Shown in pieces: positions 1-7,879 of a DNA stretch of 14,468 nucleotides; the stretch's first letter is position 1; each line of letters opens with the position of its first letter. The stretch is from JBHHZJ01 sp046758005 (GTDB lineage: Bacteria; Pseudomonadota; Alphaproteobacteria; Kiloniellales; J153): NCBI GenBank assembly GCA_046758005.1, contig JBHHZJ010000084.1, positions 1-14,468 of the forward strand, read 5' to 3'. Position numbers and translations under genes: made by a program. The notes under the pieces were generated by a model, which searched no databases, had not been told where the DNA came from, and saw only the letters and a program-made list of their open reading frames with translations.

Positions 1-839
1 TCGCCTCCGGCGCCGACATCGCGCAGATGAACTGCGTGCGCAAGCACCTGTCGGCCGTCAAGGGCGGGCGCCTGGCCGCGGCCACGGCGCCGGCGCGGAT
101 GGTCAGCCTGATCGTCTCGGACGTGCCCGGCGACGACCCTGCCATCATCGCCTCCGGTCCGACGGTGGCCGACCCGACCAGTTTCGCCGACGCCCGGGCG
201 ATCCTCGACGGCTACGCCATCGCGCCGCCGCCGCGGGTGCGGGCGCACCTGCACGCCGCGGCCGAGGAGACGCCAAAGCCCGGCGATCCTCGCTTGGCGC
301 GCGCCGAGACGGTCCTGATCGCCCGCCCGCAGGACGCCCTGGAGGCCGCCGCCGCCCGGGCGCGCGAAGCGGGGGTGAGGCCGGTCATCCTGGGCGACGC
401 GATCGAGGGCGAGGCGCGCGAGGTGGCCCGGGTCATGGCCGGCATCGCCCGGCAAGCGGCGCGCCACGGCCAGCCGGCGCCGCCGCCCTGCGTCCTGCTC
501 TCCGGCGGCGAGACGACGGTCACCGTGCGCGGCGCGGGGCGCGGCGGACGCAACGCCGAATTCCTTTTGGCGCTCGCCGCCGTGCTTGACGGCGCGGCGG
601 GCATCCACGCGCTTGCCTGCGACACCGACGGCATCGACGGCACCGAAGACAACGCAGGGGCGATCATCGGCCCGAAGACCCTGGCGCGGGCGCGCGGCGT
701 CGGCCTCGACGCCAAGGGGCGGCTCGCCGACAACGACGCCTACGGCTTCTTCGCCGCCCTGGACGATCTGATCGTGACCGGCCCGACGCTCACAAACGTC
801 AACGATTTCCGGGCGATCCTGGTGCTGGGCGGGACCTGA
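1..839 (+). CDS. Glycerate 2-kinase (MOFRL family), 5' end cut by window edge
   Basis: Transfers phosphate from ATP to D-glycerate to give 2-phosphoglycerate, a cytoplasmic step in glyoxylate, tartrate and serine breakdown. The reading frame is open from base 3 and enters the window inside the gene: codons before the first ATG (base 27) already read SGADIAQMN, a family-typical stretch, so base 27 is not the real start. About 279 residues are visible of a usual 420-440. Seen: the conserved block VRKHLSAVKGGRLA, then IIASGPTVADPTSF, and the C-terminal MOFRL domain with SGGETTVTVRG and GRGGRNAEFLLALA, ending in VNDFRAILVLG. Pyruvate kinase follows 69 nt downstream on the same strand. Similar pairs occur in alphaproteobacterial tartrate (ttuD-ttuE) clusters, where this family has often been mislabelled hydroxypyruvate reductase. 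Function is secure at family level; the upstream part and operon partners are outside the window. Confidence 0.93.
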   Translation, partial: ASGADIAQMNCVRKHLSAVKGGRLAAATAPARMVSLIVSDVPGDDPAIIASGPTVADPTSFADARAILDGYAIAPPPRVRAHLHAAAEETPKPGDPRLARAETVLIARPQDALEAAAARAREAGVRPVILGDAIEGEAREVARVMAGIARQAARHGQPAPPPCVLLSGGETTVTVRGAGRGGRNAEFLLALAAVLDGAAGIHALACDTDGIDGTEDNAGAIIGPKTLARARGVGLDAKGRLADNDAYGFFAALDDLIVTGPTLTNVNDFRAILVLGGT

Positions 840-908
840 GATCCGCGCACGGCGACGCTATCGCTATCGCTTAATGCATTCGCCAGACACGATGGGTAAT
901 GTTGCGCC

Positions 909-2327
909 ATGCCACGCAAGCGCAAGGTCAAGATCATCGCCACCCTGGGCCCGAGCAGCTCCGAACCTTCGGTCATCCGCGAGCTTTTCGAGGTCGGCGC
1001 CGACGTCTTCCGGCTCAACTTCAGCCACGGGGCCCCTGCCGACCACCGCCGCAACCTCGAAACCATCCGCGCGCTCGAGCGGGAGCTGCACCGGCCGATC
1101 GGCGTCCTCATGGACCTCCAGGGACCGAAGCTGCGGGTCGGTCAGCTCGAAGGCGGCCGGATCGAACTGGAACCCGGCGCCAAGTTCCGTCTCGACCTGA
1201 CGGACGCGCCGGGGGACCGGCGCCGCGCGCCCCTGCCCCATCCGGAGGTCTTCGCCACGCTGACGCCGGGGGCGGACCTGCTGCTCGACGACGGCAAGCT
1301 GCGCCTGCGGGTCGAGGACTGCGGCGCGGACTACGCCGAGACGGTGGTGGTGACCGGCGGCCCCTTGTCCAACCGCAAGGGCGTCAACGTGCCGGGGGTG
1401 GTGCTGCCGATCTCGCCGCTGACCGACAAGGACCGCGGCGACCTGCGCTTCGGGCTCGACCTCGGCGTCGACTGGGTCGGCCTTTCGTTCGTGCAACGGC
1501 CCGAGGACGTGGCCGAGGCCCGGCGCCTCATCGCCGGGCGCGCCGCGGTCATGGTCAAGATCGAGAAGCCTTCCGCGATCGACCATCTGGACCGGCTGAT
1601 CGAGCAATCGGACGCGATCATGGTCGCGCGCGGCGACATGGGCGTGGAGATGCCGCCCGAGGACGTGCCCAGCCTGCAGAAACGGATCATCCGGGCCTGC
1701 CGCCTGGCCGGCAAGCCGGTGGTCGTGGCGACCCAGATGCTCGACTCCATGGTCCACGTGCCCGCGCCGACGCGCGCCGAGGCTTCGGACGTGGCCACCG
1801 CGGTCTACGACGGGGCCGACGCGGTCATGCTCTCGGCCGAGACCGCCTCGGGCGACTATCCGGTGGACTCGGTCACGATGATGGACCGCATCGCCTCGCG
1901 CACCGAGGCGGACCCGTTCTATCGGCCCCTCCTGCACGCCCTGCATCCGGAGCCGGAGCCGACCGCGCCGGATGCGATCTCGGCCGCGGCCGCCCAGGTG
2001 GCGGCGACCATCAAGGCGGCCGCGATCGTCAGCTACACCACCTCGGGCTCGACCGCCCTGCGCGCCGCGCGCGAGCGCCCGGACGTCCCGATCCTGGTGC
2101 TCACCTCCAAGATCGGGACCGCGCGCCGCCTGGCGGTCACGTGGGGCGCGCACTGCGTTCATACCGCGGACGTCAAGTCCTTCCAGGAAATGGTGCAGAA
2201 GGCCTGCCGGATCGCGCGCCAGGAAGGGATCGCGGCGCCGGGCGACAAGCTGGCGATCACCGCCGGCGTGCCGTTCGGCACCCCCGGCGCGACCAACGTC
2301 CTGCGCATCGCCTGGGTCGAGCGGTGA
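909..2327 (+). CDS. pyk: Pyruvate kinase
   Basis: Converts phosphoenolpyruvate and ADP to pyruvate and ATP, the last step of glycolysis, in the cytoplasm. The product is 472 residues, the normal bacterial length. Seen in order: N-terminal KIIATLGPSS and DVFRLNFSHG (barrel strands with the substrate-binding Arg and Asn/Ser), MDLQGPKLRVG, the lid (B) domain at about residues 70-170, the active-site signature VMVKIEKPSAID with Lys217 and metal ligand Glu219, ARGDMGVE with Asp243, and the long block from KPVVVATQMLDSM to AVMLSAETASGDYPV. The C-terminal domain from about residue 345 is complete and ends close to the usual point. The ATG at 909 is chosen because homology begins right after it; no strong Shine-Dalgarno sequence precedes it. 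Preceded by glycerate kinase, so the pair links glycerate to pyruvate via enolase. It converges with the methyltransferase fragment, leaving only 6 nt between stop codons. Confidence 0.97.
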   Translation: MPRKRKVKIIATLGPSSSEPSVIRELFEVGADVFRLNFSHGAPADHRRNLETIRALERELHRPIGVLMDLQGPKLRVGQLEGGRIELEPGAKFRLDLTDAPGDRRRAPLPHPEVFATLTPGADLLLDDGKLRLRVEDCGADYAETVVVTGGPLSNRKGVNVPGVVLPISPLTDKDRGDLRFGLDLGVDWVGLSFVQRPEDVAEARRLIAGRAAVMVKIEKPSAIDHLDRLIEQSDAIMVARGDMGVEMPPEDVPSLQKRIIRACRLAGKPVVVATQMLDSMVHVPAPTRAEASDVATAVYDGADAVMLSAETASGDYPVDSVTMMDRIASRTEADPFYRPLLHALHPEPEPTAPDAISAAAAQVAATIKAAAIVSYTTSGSTALRAARERPDVPILVLTSKIGTARRLAVTWGAHCVHTADVKSFQEMVQKACRIARQEGIAAPGDKLAITAGVPFGTPGATNVLRIAWVER

Positions 2328-2333
2328 GGCGCC

Positions 2334-2804
2334 TCAGGCGGGCTTGCGCAGCACCGCCTGAACGACGGCGATCCGGTCTTCATCGAGGTTGCGCCGCTGA
2401 TTCTGCGCCATCGCAGCGAAGTCGTCGCCGAGCAGAACGTGAAATCCGAGGGCCGGCGCGCCTTGCTCCTTGATCCGGCGCGCCAGAGCGGCGAACCATT
2501 CGCGCGCCGCATGCGTGGTATCGCGCCAGTCCCGGATCTCGAATCCGGCGGCCTCGAGGTGCATGCGCATCTCCTCGGGCGTGACCAGGAAGCTGATCGA
2601 GGGCTCGCGCGCCCAGGGCACGGGGAAATGGACCGGCCCGCCCGGCCCGGCCAGGATGTCGTAGAGCGCCAGGCGCCCGCCGGGCTTGAGGACCCGGCGC
2701 ATCTCGGCGTAAAGCGTGGCCTTGTCGGCGATGTTCATCGCGGCGTGCTGGGTCCAGACCACGTCGAAGCTTGCCCCCTCACCGCATGACATCGCGGCCC
2801 CCAA
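2334..2804 (-). pseudogene. C-terminal remnant of a class I SAM-dependent methyltransferase
   Basis: Up to 157 codons resembling the second half of UbiE/glycine-sarcosine-type methyltransferases. Seen: SFDVVWTQHAAMNIADK (end of the SAM-binding core), then VLKPGGRLALYDIL and a typical C-terminal region ending VVQAVLRKPA. The first half, including the glycine-rich SAM-binding motif I that normally lies about 50-60 residues upstream, is absent; the space is occupied by the end of hemF. The frame is the same as hemF's, separated from it by the hemF TGA plus one codon. Possible starts are TTG at 2804, immediately after GAGGA, or ATG at 2792 behind a G-run. Without motif I it should not bind SAM by itself, so I call it a deletion remnant. 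It might still be translated by coupling to hemF. The original substrate cannot be told. Confidence 0.75.
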
Positions 2805-2807
2805 TCC

Positions 2808-3704
2808 TCACGGCCACATGACGACGGGCGGGAGCGACATGAGGATCGCCTCGACGTTGCCGCCGGTCTTGAGGCCGAACAGCGTGCCGCGGTCGTAGAG
2901 CAGGTTGAACTCGACGTAGCGGCCGCGCCGGACGAGCTGGCGGCGGCGCTGCTCGTCGGTCCAGGGCTCGGCCATGTGCCGGCGCACGATGTTCGGATAG
3001 ACCTCCAGGAACGCCAGGCCGACGTCGCGGGTGAAGGCGAAATCGGCCTCCCAGTCGCCGGAATCCAGATAGTCGTAGAAGATCCCGCCAACCCCGCGCG
3101 GCTCGTTCCGGTGCTTGAGGAAGAAGTACTCGTCGCACCAGGCCTTGAAGCGCGGGTAGTAGTCCGGGTCGTGCCTGGCGCAGGCCGCCTCGAGCGCGGC
3201 GTGGAAGCGGGCCGTGTCCTCCTCGTCCGGGACCATGGGCGTCAGGTCCGCACCGCCGCCGAACCAGGACTTCGCGGTCACGATGTGGCGGGTGTTCATG
3301 TGCACCGCGGGCACCAGCGGCGAGCGCATGTGCGCGACCAGCGAGATGCCGCTCGCCCAGAAGCGCGGGTCGTCCTCGGCGCCGGGGATCTGCTTGGCGA
3401 AATCGGACGGGAATTCGCCCCACACCGTGGAGACGTTGACGCCCACCTTCTCGAACAGGCGGCCGCGCAGGATCGACACCGCCCCGCCGCCGCCCTTGTC
3501 CGGGTCGCCGTCCAGGCGCGCCCAGGCCTTGCGCGCGAAGCGGGCCGGGGCCGTGTCGCGGAGCTCCGCGGCGACGGGCAGCGTCGCGGCGATCTCGTCG
3601 CTCAGCTCGTCCTCGAGCGCCTCGAAGGCGGCGCAGATCCGGTCGCGCAGCTCCTCGAACCAGGCCGCCGCCCGCGCCTGGCGCCGTGGCGTCGTCTCGC
3701 TCAT
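2808..3704 (-). CDS. hemF: Oxygen-dependent coproporphyrinogen III oxidase
   Basis: Oxidatively decarboxylates two propionates of coproporphyrinogen III to vinyls, giving protoporphyrinogen IX in heme (and bacteriochlorophyll) synthesis; it uses O2 and no SAM, and is soluble. The 298 residues match the family length (about 300). Seen: GGAVSILRGRLFEKVGVN around residue 73-90, AVHMNTRHIV near 133-142 with conserved His, FGGGADLTPMVPDEED near 148-163, the family signature spanning residues 187-214 (KAWCDEYFF, KHRNEPRGVGG, FYDYLD), and the C-terminal GRYVEFNLLYDRGT and FGLKTGGNVEAIL ending PPVVMWP, which looks complete. The ATG overlaps the trmL stop by 4 nt (ATGA), so the two are probably translationally coupled. 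The methyltransferase remnant follows. Heme production next to divergent bc1 genes makes sense, as that complex carries three hemes. Confidence 0.97.
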   Translation of the reverse strand: MSETTPRRQARAAAWFEELRDRICAAFEALEDELSDEIAATLPVAAELRDTAPARFARKAWARLDGDPDKGGGGAVSILRGRLFEKVGVNVSTVWGEFPSDFAKQIPGAEDDPRFWASGISLVAHMRSPLVPAVHMNTRHIVTAKSWFGGGADLTPMVPDEEDTARFHAALEAACARHDPDYYPRFKAWCDEYFFLKHRNEPRGVGGIFYDYLDSGDWEADFAFTRDVGLAFLEVYPNIVRRHMAEPWTDEQRRRQLVRRGRYVEFNLLYDRGTLFGLKTGGNVEAILMSLPPVVMWP

Positions 3705-4159
3705 CGCGCCGCGTTCGGGAACCGGCCGGTCTGGCGCAGCGCCTCACCCAGGACCATGGCCGCGGCGAGCGCCACGTTCACCGACCTCAGGCCCGGGCGC
3801 ATGGGGATCGCGAGCCGGGCGTCGGCGGCGGCATGCACGTCCTGGGGCACGCCGGCGCTCTCGCGCCCGACCATCAGGTTGTCTTCCGCCTCGAAGGCGA
3901 ACTCGCAGTACGGCATGTCGCCTTTCGTGGTGAGCAGGACCAGGCGCCCGGGCGCGGCGCGCCGGTAGGCGGCCCAGGAGCGGTGCCGGGTCATCTGCAC
4001 CCGCTCGAGGTAGTCCATGCCGGCGCGGCGCAGGCGCCGGTCGTCGAGCACGAATCCGCACGGCTCGATGATGTCGACGGGCACTCCCAGGCAGGCGCAC
4101 AGGCGCAGCAGCGCCCCGGTGTTCTGCGGGATGTCGGGCTCGAAAAGGGCGAGTCGCAT
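3701..4159 (-). CDS. trmL: tRNA (cytidine(34)-2'-O)-methyltransferase, SPOUT family
   Basis: Methylates the 2'-hydroxyl of the wobble nucleotide C34/cmnm5U34 of tRNA-Leu isoacceptors using SAM. The 152 residues match the short TrmL/YibK form with no extra RNA-binding domain. Seen: LFEPDIPQNTGALLRLCACLG (motif 1, residues 5-25, given here as the trefoil-knot start), VGRESAGVP around residues 97-105 (motif 2), and IPMRPGLRSVNVALAAAMV around 118-136 (motif 3), which together form the SAM-binding knot. It is first in a minus-strand unit trmL-hemF-methyltransferase remnant, with a 4-nt overlap to hemF. It is divergent from petA across a 156-bp gap. The ATG at 4159 fits the family N-terminus (MRLALFEPDIPQN); no strong ribosome-binding site is visible. 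Confidence 0.94.
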   Translation of the reverse strand: MRLALFEPDIPQNTGALLRLCACLGVPVDIIEPCGFVLDDRRLRRAGMDYLERVQMTRHRSWAAYRRAAPGRLVLLTTKGDMPYCEFAFEAEDNLMVGRESAGVPQDVHAAADARLAIPMRPGLRSVNVALAAAMVLGEALRQTGRFPNAAR

Positions 4160-4197
4160 GGGCGCGGGACGAGCCTGGCCGTGACGGGCATGGGCCT

Positions 4198-4226
4198 TTG
4201 CCTTAGCGGGAATTTTCCTCTATATG
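4198..4226 (+). promoter_or_regulatory. Candidate sigma70-type promoter of petABC
   Basis: In the 156-bp divergent gap between trmL and petA, TTGCCT (4198-4203) and TATATG (4221-4226) are separated by exactly 17 nt. Each matches four of six consensus positions. The spacer holds the small inverted repeat GGAATTTTCC, and this patch is clearly AT-richer than its surroundings. The predicted start of transcription near 4233 would leave a leader of about 80 nt before the petA ATG. Position and spacing are good; the evidence is sequence pattern only. Confidence 0.4.
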
Positions 4227-4315
4227 GCTGCTGCGAGACAAGCACGCGCAGTCGGGGTGTGGCAAGCGCGGCGGGCCGAGGCGTCCGCGCGGTCGATCAT
4301 TGGGGGAAGAACACG

Positions 4316-4864
4316 ATGGCAGACAGCGCGAATCCCGTGCATCCGGGAGAGGGTGAAACACGACGTGATTTCCTCTACCTCGCGGCCACCGCGATGGGCG
4401 CCGTGGGCACGGCCGCGGTGGTTTGGCCGCTGGTCGATTCCATGAACCCGGCCGCGGACGTGCGCGCGCTGTCCTCGACCGAGGTGGACCTCTCGCCGGT
4501 CGAGACCGGTCAGCGCATCACGGTCACCTGGCGCGGCAAGCCGATCTACATCGACCGCCGGCCTCAGAAGGAGATCGAGGCGGCCCGCAGCGTCGACGTC
4601 GCGAGTCTTCCGGACCCCGAACCCGACGAAGCGCGGGTGCAGAAGGCGGAGTGGCTGATCGTGGTCGGGATCTGCACCCATCTGGGGTGCCTGCCCAAGG
4701 GCCAGCGCCCCGGCGACCCGAAGGGCGAGTGGGGCGGCTGGTTCTGCCCGTGCCACGGCTCGCACTACGACACCTCGGGCCGCATCCGCAAGGGGCCGGC
4801 GCCGAAAAATCTGGCGATCCCACCATACGAGTTCCTCGACGACACCACGATCCGGATCGGCTGA
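4316..4864 (+). CDS. petA: Ubiquinol-cytochrome c reductase Rieske iron-sulfur subunit
   Basis: Carries the 2Fe-2S cluster that takes the first electron from ubiquinol at the Qo site of the bc1 complex and passes it to cytochrome c1. The product is 182 residues. Seen: a twin-arginine motif TRRDFL (Arg16-Arg17) followed by a hydrophobic segment at about residues 20-42, which acts as an uncleaved Tat signal and membrane anchor. Rieske box 1 is CTHLGC (Cys120, His122, Cys125), and box 2 is CPCHGS (Cys144, Cys146, His147). In the family Cys120/Cys144 and His122/His147 bind the cluster, and Cys125/Cys146 form the stabilising disulfide. The ATG at 4316 is supported by GGGGAAG (4303-4309) 6 nt upstream. 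First gene of petABC, followed after 14 nt by petB; probably driven from the promoter candidate at 4198-4226. Confidence 0.97.
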   Translation: MADSANPVHPGEGETRRDFLYLAATAMGAVGTAAVVWPLVDSMNPAADVRALSSTEVDLSPVETGQRITVTWRGKPIYIDRRPQKEIEAARSVDVASLPDPEPDEARVQKAEWLIVVGICTHLGCLPKGQRPGDPKGEWGGWFCPCHGSHYDTSGRIRKGPAPKNLAIPPYEFLDDTTIRIG

Positions 4865-4878
4865 GGGGGCCTGGAGCC

Positions 4879-6159
4879 ATGAGCGGTTTCAAGACGGACA
4901 ACCCCGTGATCAAGTGGATCGAGTACCGGCTGCCGATCTTCTCCTTCATCGACCACTCGGTCGGCTCGGCGTATCCCGCGCCGAAGAATCTCAGCTACTG
5001 GTGGAACTTCGGTTCGCTGGCCGGTCTGGCCCTGGTGGTCATGATCGTCACCGGAATCATGCTGGCCATGCAGTACACCGCGCACGTGGATTACGCGTTC
5101 GACTCCGTCGAGCGCATCATGCGCGACGTGAACTACGGCTGGCTGCTGCGCTACCTGCACACGAACGGGGGCTCGTTCTTCTTCATCGTGGTCTACATCC
5201 ACGTCTTCCGCGGGCTTTACTACGGCTCGTACAAGACCCCGCGCGAGTTGCTGTGGATACTGGGCGTGGTCATCCTCATCCTCATGATGATGACCGCCTT
5301 CATGGGCTACGTGCTGCCCTGGGGCCAGATGAGCTTCTGGGCCGCCACGGTGATCACCAACCTGTTCTCCGCCATTCCCTTGGTGGGCGAGGGCATCGTC
5401 ACGTGGTTGTGGGGCGGCTTCTCGGTCGACAACCCGACGCTCAACCGCTTCTACGCCCTGCATTACCTGCTGCCGTTCGTGCTCGTCGGCGTGGTCGTCA
5501 TCCACATCTGGGCGCTGCACGTCTTCGGCTCGAACAACCCGCTCGGCATCGACACGAAGGGCCCCCAGGACACGATCCCGTTCCACCCGTACTACACGGT
5601 GAAGGACCTGTACGGCATGGGCGTGTATTTGGTCGCCTTCGCCGCCGTCGTGTTCTTCGCGCCCAACATGCTCGGCGAGCCGGACAACTACATCCCGGCC
5701 AATCCGTTGTCCACGCCGCCGCACATCGTGCCCGAGTGGTACTTCCTGCCGTACTACGCGATCCTGCGCTCGATCACGTTCGACATCTGGTTCGTGCCGG
5801 CGAAGTTGATCGGCGTCATCTTGATGTTCGGATCGATCCTGCTTCTTTTCATTCTGCCGTGGCTGGATCGTTCCCCCGTGCGCAGCGCGCGGTTCCGGCC
5901 GATCTACAAACAGTTTTTCTGGGTGCTGGTCATCGACTGCATCGCGCTCGGCTGGGTCGGGGCCAACCCTCCGGTGCCTCCGTACATCTATGTCGGGCAG
6001 GTGGCCACCGCCTACTACTTTTTCCACTTTCTGATCCTGCTTCCGCTGCTCTCGGTGATCGAGCGGCCCAGGCCGCTGCCCAGCTCGATCAGCGAACCCG
6101 TGCTCAAGGGCGGCGGCGCGCCGGCCGCAGCGACCGCGAAGCCGATGGGGAAGGCGTGA
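4879..6159 (+). CDS. petB: Cytochrome b subunit of the cytochrome bc1 complex
   Basis: The membrane core of the bc1 complex: it holds hemes bL and bH and the quinol-oxidising (Qo) and quinone-reducing (Qi) sites. The 426-residue product is a full-length, unsplit alphaproteobacterial cytochrome b with about eight membrane helices. Heme ligands by position are His94 (RYLHTNGGSFF) and His108 (YIHVFRGLYYGSY) in helix B, and His195 (HYLLPF) and His209 (VVIHIWALHVFGSNNP) in helix D, each pair 101 residues apart as in the family. The Qo motif PEWYFLPYYAILR has PEWY at 285-288. A short alanine/proline-rich tail after the last helix (RPRPLPSS onwards) is cytoplasmic and probably disordered. The ATG at 4879 follows a GGAG-like site in the 14-nt gap after petA. 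The stop overlaps the petC ATG by one base (TGATG), implying coupling. Confidence 0.98.
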   Translation: MSGFKTDNPVIKWIEYRLPIFSFIDHSVGSAYPAPKNLSYWWNFGSLAGLALVVMIVTGIMLAMQYTAHVDYAFDSVERIMRDVNYGWLLRYLHTNGGSFFFIVVYIHVFRGLYYGSYKTPRELLWILGVVILILMMMTAFMGYVLPWGQMSFWAATVITNLFSAIPLVGEGIVTWLWGGFSVDNPTLNRFYALHYLLPFVLVGVVVIHIWALHVFGSNNPLGIDTKGPQDTIPFHPYYTVKDLYGMGVYLVAFAAVVFFAPNMLGEPDNYIPANPLSTPPHIVPEWYFLPYYAILRSITFDIWFVPAKLIGVILMFGSILLLFILPWLDRSPVRSARFRPIYKQFFWVLVIDCIALGWVGANPPVPPYIYVGQVATAYYFFHFLILLPLLSVIERPRPLPSSISEPVLKGGGAPAAATAKPMGKA

Positions 6160-6914
6160 TGAGACAGCTTCTGGCCGGCGCTTTGGTCGGCGTCTTCTGC
6201 CTCGGGTCGGGCGCGGCGCTGGCCGCCGAGGCGAAAGTGCCCGCGTACGACTGGTCGTTCGAGGGCGTGTTCGGACGCTTCGACCGGGCCGCCATGCAGC
6301 GCGGTCTCCAGGTCTATCGCGAGGTCTGCTCCGGCTGTCACTCGCTGAGGCTGATCGCCTTCCGCAATCTCGCGGCGCTGGGCTACGACGAGGCGGAGAT
6401 CACGGAAATTGCCGGGGAATACAGCGTCATCGACGGTCCGGACGACGAAGGCGAGATGTTCGAACGCCAGGGGCGGCCGTCCGACCGCTTCCCGCCGCCG
6501 TTCCCCAACGCCAAGGCGGCCGCGGCGGCCAACAATGGGGCGGTGCCGCCCGACCTGTCGCTCATGGCCAAGGCGCGCAAGGGCGGGCCCAGCTACATCC
6601 GCGCCCTGCTGACCGGCTATGAGGAGCCGCCGGCGGACTTCGAGCTGCTCGAAGGATTGAACTACAACGCCTACTTCCCGGGCGCCCAGATCGCCATGCC
6701 CCCGCCGCTCTTCGAGGACGCGGTGGAGTACCAGGACGGCACGCCGGCGAGCCCCGACCAGATGGCCAGCGACGTGGCGACATTTCTCATGTGGACCGCC
6801 GAACCCGACCTGGAGACGCGCAAGCGGATGGGCATCAAGGTGATCCTTTTCCTCTTGGTGTTCACCGGCGTGCTGTACGCCACCAAGCGGAAGGTCTGGG
6901 CCGACATCCACTGA
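6159..6914 (+). CDS. petC: Cytochrome c1 subunit of the cytochrome bc1 complex
   Basis: Receives electrons from the Rieske protein and passes them to soluble or membrane-bound cytochrome c in the periplasm. The 251 residues start with a Sec signal peptide (MRQLLAGALVGVFCLGSGAA; predicted cleavage near LAAEA, residues 21-25). Seen: DWSFEGVFGRFDRAAMQRG, the covalent heme motif CSGCH at residues 57-61, PPDLSLMAKARKGG, the axial-ligand region GAQIAMPPPL with Met180, and a C-terminal membrane anchor at about 226-241 followed by the positive KRKVWADIH tail. The ATG shares its first base with the petB stop codon; the frame was chosen on this overlap and on the clear signal peptide. Last gene of petABC, with mtnP 46 nt downstream on the same strand and possibly in the same transcript. 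Confidence 0.97.
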   Translation: MRQLLAGALVGVFCLGSGAALAAEAKVPAYDWSFEGVFGRFDRAAMQRGLQVYREVCSGCHSLRLIAFRNLAALGYDEAEITEIAGEYSVIDGPDDEGEMFERQGRPSDRFPPPFPNAKAAAAANNGAVPPDLSLMAKARKGGPSYIRALLTGYEEPPADFELLEGLNYNAYFPGAQIAMPPPLFEDAVEYQDGTPASPDQMASDVATFLMWTAEPDLETRKRMGIKVILFLLVFTGVLYATKRKVWADIH

Positions 6915-6960
6915 GCCGCCGGCGACGGTCGGGAAGCGCGCGGCGGCAAGGGGAGCGCGC

Positions 6961-7848
<888 letters not shown>

Positions 7849-7879
7849 ACGGCGCGGCCGAGGCGGGGCACGGGGGGCC

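Noticed and set aside
857..872. Tandem GCTATC repeat in the glycerate kinase-pyruvate kinase gap as a possible operator
   Set aside because: Only two copies, not palindromic, and no promoter boxes at a sensible distance from the pyk start; too little to support a regulatory call.
899..2473. 524-codon plus-strand frame overlapping pyruvate kinase
   Set aside because: It is an Arg/Gly/Pro-rich shifted reading of the pyk gene and runs into the convergent methyltransferase fragment; the 909-2327 frame carries all pyruvate kinase motifs.
4674..4763. Long spacer between the two Rieske cluster-binding boxes as a possible novelty
   Set aside because: Similar spacer lengths with a Pro/Gly/Asp/Lys-rich insert are normal in Rhodospirillales-type Rieske proteins.
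4765..6027. 420-codon minus-strand frame opposite petB
   Set aside because: The product is a His/Asp/Val/Arg-rich shadow with no family features, while the plus strand has an unmistakable full-length cytochrome b.
4914..6914. 666-codon plus-strand frame ending with cytochrome c1
   Set aside because: Only its last 251 codons are real (petC from 6159); the part before is a shifted reading of petB, not a fusion protein.
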